DNA of 64,000 bases from CBDDIP01 sp965229005 (GTDB taxonomy: Bacteria > Actinomycetota > Acidimicrobiia > Acidimicrobiales > Ilumatobacteraceae): assembly GCA_965229005.1 (NCBI GenBank), contig CBDDIP010000002.1:2418001-2482000 (forward strand). The letters are read 5' to 3'. Position numbers and translations under genes: made by a program. This document shows positions 6,584 to 15,286 of this stretch, in pieces (position 1 is the first letter of the stretch; each line of letters begins with the position of its first letter). The notes beneath the pieces were generated by a model that made no database searches, had not been told where the DNA came from, and saw only the letters and a program-made list of their open reading frames with translations.

Positions 6584-9451
6584 ATGTCACTGGCGCCGGA
6601 GCGTCTCGCCATCGGGATCAACCGCCACTTCACCACGCCTGGGGTTCACCCCTACGACGAAGTGGTGTGGGAACGGCGCGATGCGCGCATCAGCAACTGG
6701 AAGGACGGCACCGTCGCCTTCGAGCAGCTCGATGTCGAGTTCCCGCTGTCGTGGTCGCTCAACGCCACCAACATCGTGGCCCAGAAGTACTTCCGTGGCA
6801 CCCTCGGCACCCCGGAGCGCGAGCACTCGCTGCGCCAGGTGATCGACCGCGTGTCCGACACGATCAGCAAGTGGGGCGGCGAGGGCGGCTACTTCGTCGA
6901 CGATGCCGAGCGCGAGACGTTCAACGCCGAGCTCAAGCACATCCTCGTCACCCAGCGCGCCGCGTTCAACAGCCCGGTGTGGTTCAACATCGGCGTGGCC
7001 GGCGTGCCCCAGCAGGCCAGCGCCTGCTTCATCCTCGCCGTGGACGACACGATGGACGGCATCCTGAACTGGTACCGCGAGGAAGGCACGATCTTCAAGG
7101 GCGGGTCGGGTTCGGGCATCAACCTGTCCAACATCCGCTCCAGCTACGAGCTCCTCAACGGTGGCGGCACGGCCAGCGGCCCGGTCAGCTTCATGCGTGG
7201 CGCCGACGCCTCCGCCGGCACGATCAAGAGCGGCGGCAAGACCCGGCGTGCGGCGAAGATGGTCATCCTCAACGTCGACCACCCGGACATCGAAGAGTTC
7301 GTCTGGTGCAAGTCCAAGGAGGAGCGCAAGGCTCGCGTACTGCGCGATGCCGGCTTCGACATGGATCTCGACGGCAGCGACTCGTTCAGCATCCAGTACC
7401 AGAACGCCAACAACTCGGTGCGCGTCAGCGACGAGTTCATGCAGGCCGTGCTCGACGACTCCGACTGGCACCTGCGTGCCGTGCTCACCGGCGACATCGT
7501 GCGCACGGTGCGGGCGCGCGACCTGTGGCGCGAGATCGCCCAGGCGTCGTGGGAGTGCGCGGACCCGGGCCTGCAGTTCGACACGACGATCAACAAGTGG
7601 CACACCGCGCACGCAACGGGCCGGATCAACGGCTCCAACCCGTGCAGCGAGTACATGCACCTCGACAACTCGGCGTGCAACCTGGCCAGCATCAACCTGC
7701 TGAAGTACCTCGACGACACCGACACGTTCGACATCGAGGCCTACAAGCACACCGTCGAGGTCATCTTCACCGCGCAGGAGATCCTCGTCGGCCGCGCCGA
7801 CTACCCGACGGCGAAGATCGGCGAGACCAGCCGCCTGTTCCGTCAGCTCGGCATCGGATACGCCAACCTCGGCGCACTGCTGATGGCACTCGGCCTGCCC
7901 TACGACTCCACCGAGGGTCGGGCGTGGGCCGCTGCGCTCACCTCGCTGATGACCGGCCACGCCTACGCCACCAGTGCCCGCACCGCCAGCCGCATGGGCC
8001 CGTTCGCCGGCTTCGCCGAGAACGAGCGGCACATGCTCAACGTGCTGCGCATGCACCGCGACGCCAGCTACGAGATCACCGGCGCCGAAGCCGTCCTCGA
8101 CGATCTGCTCGCCGCCGGCCAGCAGGCGTGGGAGCTGGCCGTGCGCGACGGCGAGGAGTACGGCGTGCGCAACAGCCAGGCCAGCGTGCTGGCGCCCACG
8201 GGCACCATCGGCCTGATGATGGACTGCGACACCACCGGCATCGAGCCCGACCTCGGCCTGTGCAAGCTGAAGAAGCTCGTCGGCGGCGGCACGATGACGA
8301 TCGTCAACCAGACGATCCCGCGTGCGCTGGTTCGCCTCGGCTACACGCCGTCGCAGATCGACGACATCATCGCCTACATCGATACCGAGAAGAGCATCCT
8401 CGGCGCCCCGCACCTCGCCGCCGACCACGTCGCCGTGTTCGCCTGCAGCATGGGCGACAACACGATCCACTACGAGGGTCACGTGCGGATGATGGGCGCC
8501 GTGCAGCCGTTCATCTCCGGCGCCATCTCCAAGACGGTGAACATGCCGGAGGAGGCCAGCGTCGAAGACATCGAGGCGCTGCACCAGCTGTCGTGGGAGC
8601 TCGGCTTGAAGGCCGTGGCCATCTACCGCGACAACTGCAAGGTGGCCCAGCCGCTGTCGACCGCCAAGAAGGCCGTTGCCGAGGGTGACGTTCCCGTCGC
8701 CGAGGCGGCAGCCACGCAGGTCGTCGAGAAGATCGTCGAGCGCATCGTGCACCAGCCGATCCGCCAGAAGCTGCCGCGCAGCCGCCGCGGTCGCACCTTC
8801 GAGTTCCGCGTCGCCGACTGCAAGGGCTTCGCCACGATCGGCGAGTACGACACCGGCCAGCCCGGCGAGATCTTCCTCACCGTGTCCAAGCAGGGCTCCA
8901 CGCTCAGTGGGATCATGGATGCGTTCGCCAAGAGCATCAGCTACGGCTTGCAGTACGGCGTGCCGATCCGGGCGTTCGTCGAGGCGTTCACCAACATGCG
9001 CTTCGAGCCGGCCGGCATGACCGACGACCCGGACATCCGCTTCGCCTCGTCGATCATGGACTACCTGTTCCGTCGCCTGGCGCTGGAGTACATGACCTAC
9101 GACGAGCGCGCCGAGCTCGGCATCTTTTCCATCGACGAGCGCCTGCAGCCCACGCTGCCGGGCGTCGAGGAGAGCGCCATCGAGACCCGTACGGGCTCGG
9201 AGATGGCCGCCGACCCGAAGAGCGTCCCGTCGATGGACGAGTTCGCTGCGCAGCTCGAGCTCGGCATCGCCTCGCCGGCGCCGAACAACGACGTCACCAA
9301 CCCGGCCGGCATCGCCGTGCCGTCGCAGATCGTCGCCAAGGGCGTCAAGCACAACGACGCCCCGATGTGCATGCAGTGCGGCGTGCAGATGAACCGCGCC
9401 GGCTCGTGCCACGCCTGCCCCAGCTGCGGCAGCACCAGCGGCTGCAGCTGA
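6584..9451 (+). CDS. nrdJ: adenosylcobalamin-dependent (class II) ribonucleoside-diphosphate reductase
   Basis: NrdJ reduces ribonucleotides to deoxyribonucleotides using a cobalamin-generated thiyl radical, independent of oxygen. The 955-residue protein has the class II features NSPVWFNIG, the redox Cys in SACFI, the NPCSEYMHLDNSACNLASIN active-site loop and GTIGLMMDCDTTGIEP. It ends in a Cys-rich ribbon (CMQCG...CHACPSCG) of the long NrdJ type. ATG 6584 has an upstream AAGGGAG ribosome site; an earlier in-frame ATG at 6500 would lie inside the operator region. No class I RNR genes are in the window. Confidence 0.97.
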   Translation: MSLAPERLAIGINRHFTTPGVHPYDEVVWERRDARISNWKDGTVAFEQLDVEFPLSWSLNATNIVAQKYFRGTLGTPEREHSLRQVIDRVSDTISKWGGEGGYFVDDAERETFNAELKHILVTQRAAFNSPVWFNIGVAGVPQQASACFILAVDDTMDGILNWYREEGTIFKGGSGSGINLSNIRSSYELLNGGGTASGPVSFMRGADASAGTIKSGGKTRRAAKMVILNVDHPDIEEFVWCKSKEERKARVLRDAGFDMDLDGSDSFSIQYQNANNSVRVSDEFMQAVLDDSDWHLRAVLTGDIVRTVRARDLWREIAQASWECADPGLQFDTTINKWHTAHATGRINGSNPCSEYMHLDNSACNLASINLLKYLDDTDTFDIEAYKHTVEVIFTAQEILVGRADYPTAKIGETSRLFRQLGIGYANLGALLMALGLPYDSTEGRAWAAALTSLMTGHAYATSARTASRMGPFAGFAENERHMLNVLRMHRDASYEITGAEAVLDDLLAAGQQAWELAVRDGEEYGVRNSQASVLAPTGTIGLMMDCDTTGIEPDLGLCKLKKLVGGGTMTIVNQTIPRALVRLGYTPSQIDDIIAYIDTEKSILGAPHLAADHVAVFACSMGDNTIHYEGHVRMMGAVQPFISGAISKTVNMPEEASVEDIEALHQLSWELGLKAVAIYRDNCKVAQPLSTAKKAVAEGDVPVAEAAATQVVEKIVERIVHQPIRQKLPRSRRGRTFEFRVADCKGFATIGEYDTGQPGEIFLTVSKQGSTLSGIMDAFAKSISYGLQYGVPIRAFVEAFTNMRFEPAGMTDDPDIRFASSIMDYLFRRLALEYMTYDERAELGIFSIDERLQPTLPGVEESAIETRTGSEMAADPKSVPSMDEFAAQLELGIASPAPNNDVTNPAGIAVPSQIVAKGVKHNDAPMCMQCGVQMNRAGSCHACPSCGSTSGCS

Positions 9452-9464
9452 CACGACGCACGTC

Positions 9465-9515
9465 GACCGCTGGCATCACAGGTTGCCCCTCGGGCAACTT
9501 CTGCTGCCAGCGGTC
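9465..9515. terminator. nested double hairpin after nrdJ
   Basis: A perfect 11-bp outer stem (GACCGCTGGCA 9465-9475 with TGCCAGCGGTC 9505-9515) encloses a perfect 7-bp inner hairpin (GTTGCCC 9482-9488, loop CTC, GGGCAAC 9492-9498). It starts 13 bp after the nrdJ stop. There is no T-tract. It probably terminates or stabilises the nrdJ transcript. Confidence 0.65.
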
Positions 9516-9524
9516 AGCTGAACG

Positions 9525-11147
9525 GTGACGCCGAGCAATGCTGGGGCAGTGGACCAGCTGTCGGTGATCCTGCGCGTGCTCGGCGCGATGGAGATGGTCG
9601 ACGCCGACGGCGTCGTGCGTGACCTTCCCGGTCGTCGGTTGCAAGCGTTGCTCGGCCGGCTGGTGTCGCAGGCGGGGCAGGTCGTCTCGGCGGATGCGCT
9701 GATGGATGCGGTGTGGCCGGACGGGCTGCCGGACGACCCGAGCTCGGCCTTGCAGACACAGGTCTTCCGGCTACGACAGCGACTTCGATCCCCGGGAGCG
9801 CCGACGGTCGTCACGCGAGCTCCGGGCTACGTCCTGGAGCTCGGGACGGCGCAGGTCGACGCCATCGAGCTCGAGCGTGCGGTGCGGGCCGCGACCGGTG
9901 CGGAGCCGCCGGTCGCCAGGTCGCTCCTGCACGACGCGTTGGCCCTCTGGCGTGGTGCGCCGTACGTCGGCTTCGACGACGTCGAGTCGTTGCACGCCGA
10001 GCAGATCCGGTTGGTCGAGGTGCACCTCCAAGCGATCGAGGCTCACGCTGCAGCGGTGCTTGCCTGCGGCGAGCCGAATCGCACGATCACCGAGCTCGAG
10101 GTCTTCGTCTCGGACCATCCGCTGCGGGCCGACGCGCAAGCGACGTTGATGCGCGCCTTCGCCGCCCTGGGGCGCGACGGCGAAGCGCTTCGCGTGTTCC
10201 AATCGCACCGGCACCACCTGCTCGAAGAGCTCGGCTTGGATCCGTCGCCGCGTCTCCGGCGATTGGAAGCGGCGATCCTGCGCGGCGACGTGGACGAAAT
10301 CGATGCACCGCTTGGCTCGGCGGGTGGCAGCGAGCGGCGGTCCATCGACGGCTTGCGGTTGCAGCGCCTGACGGGCGGCGGGCACGACCTCGCGTGGAGC
10401 GAGCTGGGCGACGGGCACCCGGTGATCGTGGTTCCGGCGTGGGTCTCCAACCTGGCAGTGATCGCCGAAGGGCACGACCCTCGGTCGTCGCTGATCGAGC
10501 AGCTGGCGCAGCACTGGCGGGCGATCACCTACGACCGCCGCGGCACGGGGTTGTCCGGCGGTTCGGTCCGCGACTTCGGCGTCGATGCCGCCGTCGAGGA
10601 GCTGATCGCCGTGATCGAGCACCTGGGTGAACCGGCGGCGTTGTTCGCCATGTCCGGCGCGGGCCCGATCGCGCTGGCGTGCGCGGCCCGTCGTCCCGAT
10701 CTGGTCTCGCACCTCGTGCTCTTCGGGACGTACGCGAGCGGACCGGCGACGTTCGGCGATGTCGGTCGCCCGATCCTGGAGCTGCTGCGTCAGCGCCCGA
10801 ACGTCGCAACCGAGCTGCTGGCCGGCCTCTACCGCCCTGGAGCATCCGGCGCTGCCACGCTGCAATTCGCCCGGATCCTGCGCGAGAGCGCCTCGGTCGA
10901 GGTCGCAGCCGGCTACCTCGAGGCGATCTACGGCGCTGACGTCACCGACCTGGTCGACGCCGTTCGCGCCCCCACGCTGGTGCTGCACTACCGCGGTGAC
11001 CGAGTGATCCCATTCGCCGGAGGTGAGGCCCTCGCTGTCGCGTTGCCGCATGCCCGATTCGTTGCACGGGACGGCGCGTGGCACCTGCCGGACGCTCGTG
11101 ACGTGGGCGACATCGTCGACGCCGTCGAGGAGCTGCTGCGTTCGTAG
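9525..11147 (+). CDS. SARP-like (winged-helix + BTAD) regulator fused to an alpha/beta hydrolase
   Basis: The 540-residue protein begins with an OmpR-type winged helix (LGRLVSQAGQVVSADALMDAVWP) and a BTAD domain (about residues 100-255, ending at the typical EELGLDPSPRLRRLEAAIL). This is the layout of SARP/AfsR-class activators. Residues about 280-540 are an alpha/beta hydrolase: nucleophile Ser in FAMSGAG, Asp in YRGDRVIP, His in AWHLPD. The usual GxSxG has Ala at its outer positions. The hydrolase half may sense a small ligand. The gene heads a run of co-directional genes (methyltransferase, monooxygenase, AraC-NTF2) it may control. The GTG start is supported only by frame. Confidence 0.8.
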   Translation: MTPSNAGAVDQLSVILRVLGAMEMVDADGVVRDLPGRRLQALLGRLVSQAGQVVSADALMDAVWPDGLPDDPSSALQTQVFRLRQRLRSPGAPTVVTRAPGYVLELGTAQVDAIELERAVRAATGAEPPVARSLLHDALALWRGAPYVGFDDVESLHAEQIRLVEVHLQAIEAHAAAVLACGEPNRTITELEVFVSDHPLRADAQATLMRAFAALGRDGEALRVFQSHRHHLLEELGLDPSPRLRRLEAAILRGDVDEIDAPLGSAGGSERRSIDGLRLQRLTGGGHDLAWSELGDGHPVIVVPAWVSNLAVIAEGHDPRSSLIEQLAQHWRAITYDRRGTGLSGGSVRDFGVDAAVEELIAVIEHLGEPAALFAMSGAGPIALACAARRPDLVSHLVLFGTYASGPATFGDVGRPILELLRQRPNVATELLAGLYRPGASGAATLQFARILRESASVEVAAGYLEAIYGADVTDLVDAVRAPTLVLHYRGDRVIPFAGGEALAVALPHARFVARDGAWHLPDARDVGDIVDAVEELLRS

Positions 11148-11198
11148 GCCTCGCCGCCACGCGAGCGCGACGCGAGCGGTGCTTGCGACAGTCACGAG

Positions 11199-11861
11199 AT
11201 GACCGAAACGCACGATCTCGCGCGACCCCAGCCCGCGCATGACCATCACACGACCCGAGCATGGGCAAACGCCAGGTTCTTCGAGTCGATGGACTGGTAC
11301 CTCCACCGTCGCCTCGGCACCCGCAAGCGGGAGCTGTTCGCCGACCTCCCTCGCGAGGTCGTCGAGCTCGGTGCGGGCGCCGGCGCATCGATGCGCTACC
11401 TCTCGCCGGGCAGCCGCCTCGTGGCCATCGAGCCGAACCCGCACACGCACGAGGCGCTGCGTCGCAAGGCCGCTCATCACGGGGTCGAACTGGAGGTCCG
11501 TGAGGAGAGCGCCGAAGCGATCGGTCTCCCGACGGCCAGCGTGGATGCGGTGATCTGCACGCTCGTGCTCTGCACGGTGGATGATCCAGCGGCCGCGCTG
11601 GCCGAGGTGCAGCGCATCCTGCGCCCGGGCGGTCGCTTCGTGTTCATCGAACACGTCCGGTCGGCGCCCGGACCTCTTCGAGCGATGCAGCGGGTGCTGC
11701 AACGCCCGTGGCGGTACACGTTCGACGGTTGCCACCTCGATCGCGACACCCAGGGCACGATCGAGGCCGCCGGCTTTGCGGACGTGCGCGTCGAACGGTT
11801 CCGGCTCGGTGGCGCGTTCGTGCCGGTGTGGCCCCAGATCAGTGGGGTGGCGGTCGCGTGA
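11199..11861 (+). CDS. class I SAM-dependent methyltransferase (UbiE/Methyltransf_11 type)
   Basis: The 220-residue protein contains the SAM-binding motif I VVELGAGAGASM, the acidic motif II residue in LVAIEPNPH, motif post-I around VDAVICTLVLCTVDDP and the LRPGGRFVFIEHV strand of Methyltransf_11 enzymes. Similar short enzymes methylate quinones, thiols or arsenite, but the Cys residues of arsenite methyltransferases are not seen. Its stop overlaps the GTG of the next gene by 4 bp (GTGA), so the two are translationally coupled. Confidence 0.8.
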   Translation: MTETHDLARPQPAHDHHTTRAWANARFFESMDWYLHRRLGTRKRELFADLPREVVELGAGAGASMRYLSPGSRLVAIEPNPHTHEALRRKAAHHGVELEVREESAEAIGLPTASVDAVICTLVLCTVDDPAAALAEVQRILRPGGRFVFIEHVRSAPGPLRAMQRVLQRPWRYTFDGCHLDRDTQGTIEAAGFADVRVERFRLGGAFVPVWPQISGVAVA

Positions 11862-12799
11862 ACGGCAGACCGCCGATCTCCGTGGGCATGGCCGCGCTCA
11901 CTCCTGACGCGACGCCGTCGACGTCGACGCGCGCGATCGCCGCTGCCGGTCTCGACCATGCCGTTTGCGGTGATCACGTCAGCTTCATCAACGGGGCGGG
12001 GTTCGACGGCCTCATTGGAGCGACTCACGAGCTGGCGACCGATCCGTCGCTCCGGGCGTTCGTCGCGGTGTACCTGCTGCCGCTCTGCCACCCGGTCCTC
12101 GTGGCCCGCCAGCTGGCATCGATGTCCGAGCGATACCCCGGCCGCCTGACCCTCGGCGTCGGGGTGGGTGGCGAGGATCCCCACGAGCTCGAGATCTGCG
12201 GCGTCGATCCTCGCACGCGTGGACGTCGCATGGACGAGGCGTTGCACGTGCTCCGCCAATTGCTGACCGGCACCCCGGTCACGCACCGTGGCGAGTTCTT
12301 CGACGTGAGCGAGGCTCTGGTCCTGCCGGCACCGAAGCCGGCGATCCCGATCGTCGTCGGAGGACGATCTGACGCTGCCGTCCGCCGCGCTGGCAGGCTT
12401 GGCGACGGTTGGATCGGCATCTGGTGCTCTGCGAGACGGTTCGAAGAAGCGACCTCCATCATCGACGACGTCGCCGCAGCGGCTGGTCGGCGCGACGTGC
12501 AGTGGCAGCACGCGATGCAGGTCTGGTGCGGCATCGGAGCCGATGCGGCGGAGGGACGGGCCTGGCTGGCCCCGACCATGTCCGGCCTGTACGGCATCCC
12601 GTTCGAACGGTTCGAGCGGTCCAGCCCGTGCGGCACACCGGAGGTCATCGCCGAGTTCCTGGCGCCGTTCGTGGCGGCCGGTTGCCGCACCTTCAACCTG
12701 CTCGCCTGCGCCGCGGACCTGGACACGGCGGTGAGCGGTGTGGCCGAGATCCGTCGCCTGCTCGGCATCGGCTCCGTCGAAGGGCCGACGAGTGAGTGA
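11858..12799 (+). CDS. luciferase-like monooxygenase (LLM) class flavin/F420 oxidoreductase
   Basis: The 313-residue TIM-barrel protein has the LLM family features: an N-terminal strand (VGMAALTPDATPS), YPGRLTLGVGVGGE at the phosphate-binding strand, RTRGRRMDEALHVLRQLL and IPIVVGGRSDAAVRRAGRLGDGW before the C-terminal helices. Family members are F420- or FMN-dependent; which applies cannot be told from sequence. GTG 11858 overlaps the methyltransferase stop by 4 bp. The 3' end overlaps the next gene by 8 bp, so this is a coupled operon with the methyltransferase and the AraC-NTF2 gene. Confidence 0.8.
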   Translation: MNGRPPISVGMAALTPDATPSTSTRAIAAAGLDHAVCGDHVSFINGAGFDGLIGATHELATDPSLRAFVAVYLLPLCHPVLVARQLASMSERYPGRLTLGVGVGGEDPHELEICGVDPRTRGRRMDEALHVLRQLLTGTPVTHRGEFFDVSEALVLPAPKPAIPIVVGGRSDAAVRRAGRLGDGWIGIWCSARRFEEATSIIDDVAAAAGRRDVQWQHAMQVWCGIGADAAEGRAWLAPTMSGLYGIPFERFERSSPCGTPEVIAEFLAPFVAAGCRTFNLLACAADLDTAVSGVAEIRRLLGIGSVEGPTSE

Positions 12800-13511
12800 G
12801 CTCAGCTGCGCATCCGACGATCCGGCGCTGTCCACCGCTCTCGAGATGTTGCGTGGCAGTCCGCATCACTCGTGGACGGTGGCCGAGCTCGCGGCTGCTT
12901 CGTTCGTGTCGCGCTCGTCGCTGGACGACCGCTTCCGCCGCTGCCTCGGCCAGTCGCCGATCCGATACCTCGCGGAGGTCCGAATCAACGTCGCCCAAGC
13001 ACTGCTGCGGACGTCCGATCTGCCGTTGCGCATGATCAGCCGGCAGGTGGGATACGCATCGGAGGAGGCGTTCAGTCGAGCGTTCCGGCGCAGCATCGGA
13101 GTGTCGCCCGGCGCATGGCGGACTCGTAGGGTGACGACGATGTTCGACGAGGTGGCCGAGGCCAACCAGGCGTTCTACGACGCGCACGAGGCGCGCGACT
13201 TCGAGGCCATGCGCGCCGTGTGGGAGCACAGCGAGCGCGTCGCATGCACGCATCCCGGCTGGCCGATCCTGCGCGGATGGGTCGACGTGGAAGAGTCGTG
13301 GCGACGGATCCTCGGCGGGCCGGGGCGCAACCAGTTCATCCTCACCAACCTCGGCATCGTCCACCAGGGCGACGCAGCGTGGGTGACGGTGGACGAGAAC
13401 CTCGTCGCCGGCGACGGCACCGGCACCGTGGCCGCGACCAACGTCTTCGTGCGTGGTGCCGCTGGCTGGAAGCTCGTCCTGCACCACGGCTCGCCCGTGA
13501 TGTCGCGCTGA
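12792..13511 (+). CDS. AraC-type DNA-binding domain fused to an NTF2/SnoaL-like domain
   Basis: The 239-residue protein has two halves. Residues 1-113 form an AraC double helix-turn-helix (ELAAASFVSRSSLDDRFRR...PIRYLAEVRINVAQALL...VGYASEEAFSRAFRR). Residues about 117-239 are an NTF2-like domain of the type that normally stands alone (FDEVAEANQAFYDAHEARDF, CTHPGWPILRGW). The frame is open throughout, but an internal ATG at 13140 sits exactly where stand-alone homologues begin, so a separate or second product is possible. GTG 12792 overlaps the LLM stop by 8 bp. Regulator coupled to a ligand-binding cone fold is inference. Confidence 0.7.
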   Translation: MSELSCASDDPALSTALEMLRGSPHHSWTVAELAAASFVSRSSLDDRFRRCLGQSPIRYLAEVRINVAQALLRTSDLPLRMISRQVGYASEEAFSRAFRRSIGVSPGAWRTRRVTTMFDEVAEANQAFYDAHEARDFEAMRAVWEHSERVACTHPGWPILRGWVDVEESWRRILGGPGRNQFILTNLGIVHQGDAAWVTVDENLVAGDGTGTVAATNVFVRGAAGWKLVLHHGSPVMSR

Positions 13512-13518
13512 TCGCGAA

Positions 13519-13561
13519 CTGGATGTCTGTCAGCTCGAATGTCGAGCTGACAGACATCCAG
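13519..13561. terminator. perfect 20-bp-stem hairpin between convergent genes
   Basis: CTGGATGTCTGTCAGCTCGA (13519-13538), a 3-nt loop ATG and its exact reverse complement (13542-13561) form a 20-bp stem without mismatch. It fills the 58-bp gap between two convergent genes, so it can serve both. No T-tract follows on either side. Confidence 0.75.
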
Positions 13562-13569
13562 AAACGGGA

Positions 13570-15258
13570 TCAGCAACCGGTGACGATGACGATGCCGGTG
13601 AGGGAGCCGACGTTGCCGCGGACGTCGGTGGCGGTGACGGTGTAAGCCCACGTGCCGTTGACCGTGAGCGGGCCGACTCGGCCGATCCAGCCACCACTGC
13701 GCTCGGTCATGGCGCTCGTGCCGGTGGGCCCGGGCCCGATCCAGGTGGCGACGACACCGCGGATCGTAGATTCGTCGGCCACGGTGACCGACACCGTGGG
13801 CGATGCGTTGCAGGTGACGGATCGCAGGGCGCGCACGAGGGTGACCACCGGCGGGTGCTCGACCGAAGCGCGCAGGAGCACGACCTCGGAGCCGACTTCG
13901 GTGCGCACGCTGAGGTCGCGGGCCAGATCGCCCTCCGCCTGGCCGGTTCGGTCGAGCGAGACTCGCACGCTCGTCGAGCCGCCCGGTGCGATCTCACCGC
14001 TGGCCGGCGAGAACACGAAGGGAGCGACGCCGTTGCCGACAACGGTGAACGGCATCGGCGCATCGCCGATGTTCTCGATGGTGATGTCGCCGGATCCAAC
14101 GGTCGCGCCGAGGTCGACCGTGTCGGTGACGACGCGCAGCACCGGCAGCGGGGGAGCGGTGGTGCTGCTCGTCGATGTCGTGGTCGATGTGCTGGTCGAT
14201 GTCGGTGTGCTCGTCGTCGGGGTCGATGTCGGGGTCGTCGTCGAGGATGTCGGCGCAGCGCTCGACGAGGGCGCGCCGTTCGTGGCGGGAGCAACGGTCG
14301 GCGCCTCGCCCGTGTCGTCGCCGGAGGCAACCGCGATCGTCACGCCGATCGTCAGCAACACGACCGCGGCGACGGCGATGATCGCCGCGAGCCGGCGACG
14401 CATGCCTGCCCCGATCGGGAAGCCGGTCGATGCGGCGAACGTCGGCGGCGGCGGAGCCGAGGCGCCCCCGACCGAGGCGAGCACGCGATCGCGCAGGCCG
14501 GCAGGAGCGGCGAACGCCGGGGCGGTCGCCATCATCGGGGCGACGGCCCACCGTCGACGGTTCTCCTCGCACACCTCGCACCCGTCGATGTGCCGGGCGA
14601 CGCGCTTGCGCACGAGCACCGAGAAGGTGCCGTCCCAGCCACGCAGCACGCCGGCGAGGTCGACGCAGTCGCGCTGACCCATCCGGGCGATGGTCAACGC
14701 ACCGAGGCTGCGAGCCATGCGGTCGCGCATCCGGTGCACGAGCACGTAGCTCTGAGCCACGCTGACTCCCAACGCGTCGGCGAGGTCGTCGCCGCTCAGC
14801 GATTGCCGGGCGGACAGCTCCAGCACGAGCTGATCCCGAGCATCGAGCCCGCTCGCCGCCGCCCGCACCAGGCCGGCGAGCTCGCTGCGGTCGGCGTCCG
14901 AGTCATGGTCGCCGGAGACCTCGGCCGCACGATCCCAGGCCGCAGCCGACAGGTCGGTGGGGCGGCTGCGTCGGCGCTTCGCGGTTCGTCGGTAGACGTC
15001 GTGGCGCAGGATGGCGAACAGCCACGCCCGCAGCCGTGACGGATCTCGCAGCTGCGCCATCGAGCGGGCCGCGGTGACGAACACGTCGTGCGTGGCGTCC
15101 GCAGCTTCGTGCTCATCGCCCAACATGGCCGCCGCCGTGTCGTACAGCTGACCTGCGTAGCGGTCGTAGATCGCACCGAACACCTGGCGGTTGCCCGCCA
15201 GGTGTTCGGCCACGAGCCGGGCATCCGTCAACCCGTCGTCGCTCAGCCCGTCGTCCAT
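13570..15258 (-). CDS. ECF sigma factor fused to a zinc anti-sigma domain, membrane helix and extracytoplasmic domain
   Basis: The 562-residue protein combines what are normally two proteins. Residues about 26-96 are sigma region 2 (FGAIYDRYAGQLYDTA, AWLFAILRHDVYRR) and about 126-185 sigma region 4 (LVLELSARQSLSGDDLADAL). Residues 215-235 carry an anti-sigma zinc motif (His223, Cys227, Cys230; HIDGCEVC). One membrane helix (about 291-311), a Thr/Ser linker (about 315-370) and a beta-rich outer domain (about 372-562) follow. The sigma part would stay tethered to its inhibitor until an outside signal, perhaps proteolysis, frees it. It lies 28 bp downstream of the lipoprotein gene in the same direction, a probable operon. 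Confidence 0.85.
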   Translation of the reverse strand: MDDGLSDDGLTDARLVAEHLAGNRQVFGAIYDRYAGQLYDTAAAMLGDEHEAADATHDVFVTAARSMAQLRDPSRLRAWLFAILRHDVYRRTAKRRRSRPTDLSAAAWDRAAEVSGDHDSDADRSELAGLVRAAASGLDARDQLVLELSARQSLSGDDLADALGVSVAQSYVLVHRMRDRMARSLGALTIARMGQRDCVDLAGVLRGWDGTFSVLVRKRVARHIDGCEVCEENRRRWAVAPMMATAPAFAAPAGLRDRVLASVGGASAPPPPTFAASTGFPIGAGMRRRLAAIIAVAAVVLLTIGVTIAVASGDDTGEAPTVAPATNGAPSSSAAPTSSTTTPTSTPTTSTPTSTSTSTTTSTSSTTAPPLPVLRVVTDTVDLGATVGSGDITIENIGDAPMPFTVVGNGVAPFVFSPASGEIAPGGSTSVRVSLDRTGQAEGDLARDLSVRTEVGSEVVLLRASVEHPPVVTLVRALRSVTCNASPTVSVTVADESTIRGVVATWIGPGPTGTSAMTERSGGWIGRVGPLTVNGTWAYTVTATDVRGNVGSLTGIVIVTGC

Positions 15259-15286
15259 GCGTCATCATCCCAGTCCGTCGTACCGC

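Noticed and set aside
6587..9454. Minus-strand frame nearly as long as nrdJ
   Set aside because: It is antisense to the conserved nrdJ sequence and has no protein-like composition.
9705..9760. LuxR/GerE-type regulator call for the BTAD protein
   Set aside because: The DNA-binding part is an N-terminal OmpR-type winged helix followed by BTAD, not a C-terminal LuxR helix-turn-helix.
12600..12620. LexA-box-like CGAAC...GTTCG overlap inside the monooxygenase gene
   Set aside because: The half-sites are too close together (overlapping) for the CGAAC-N4-GTTCG box, and the site is intragenic.
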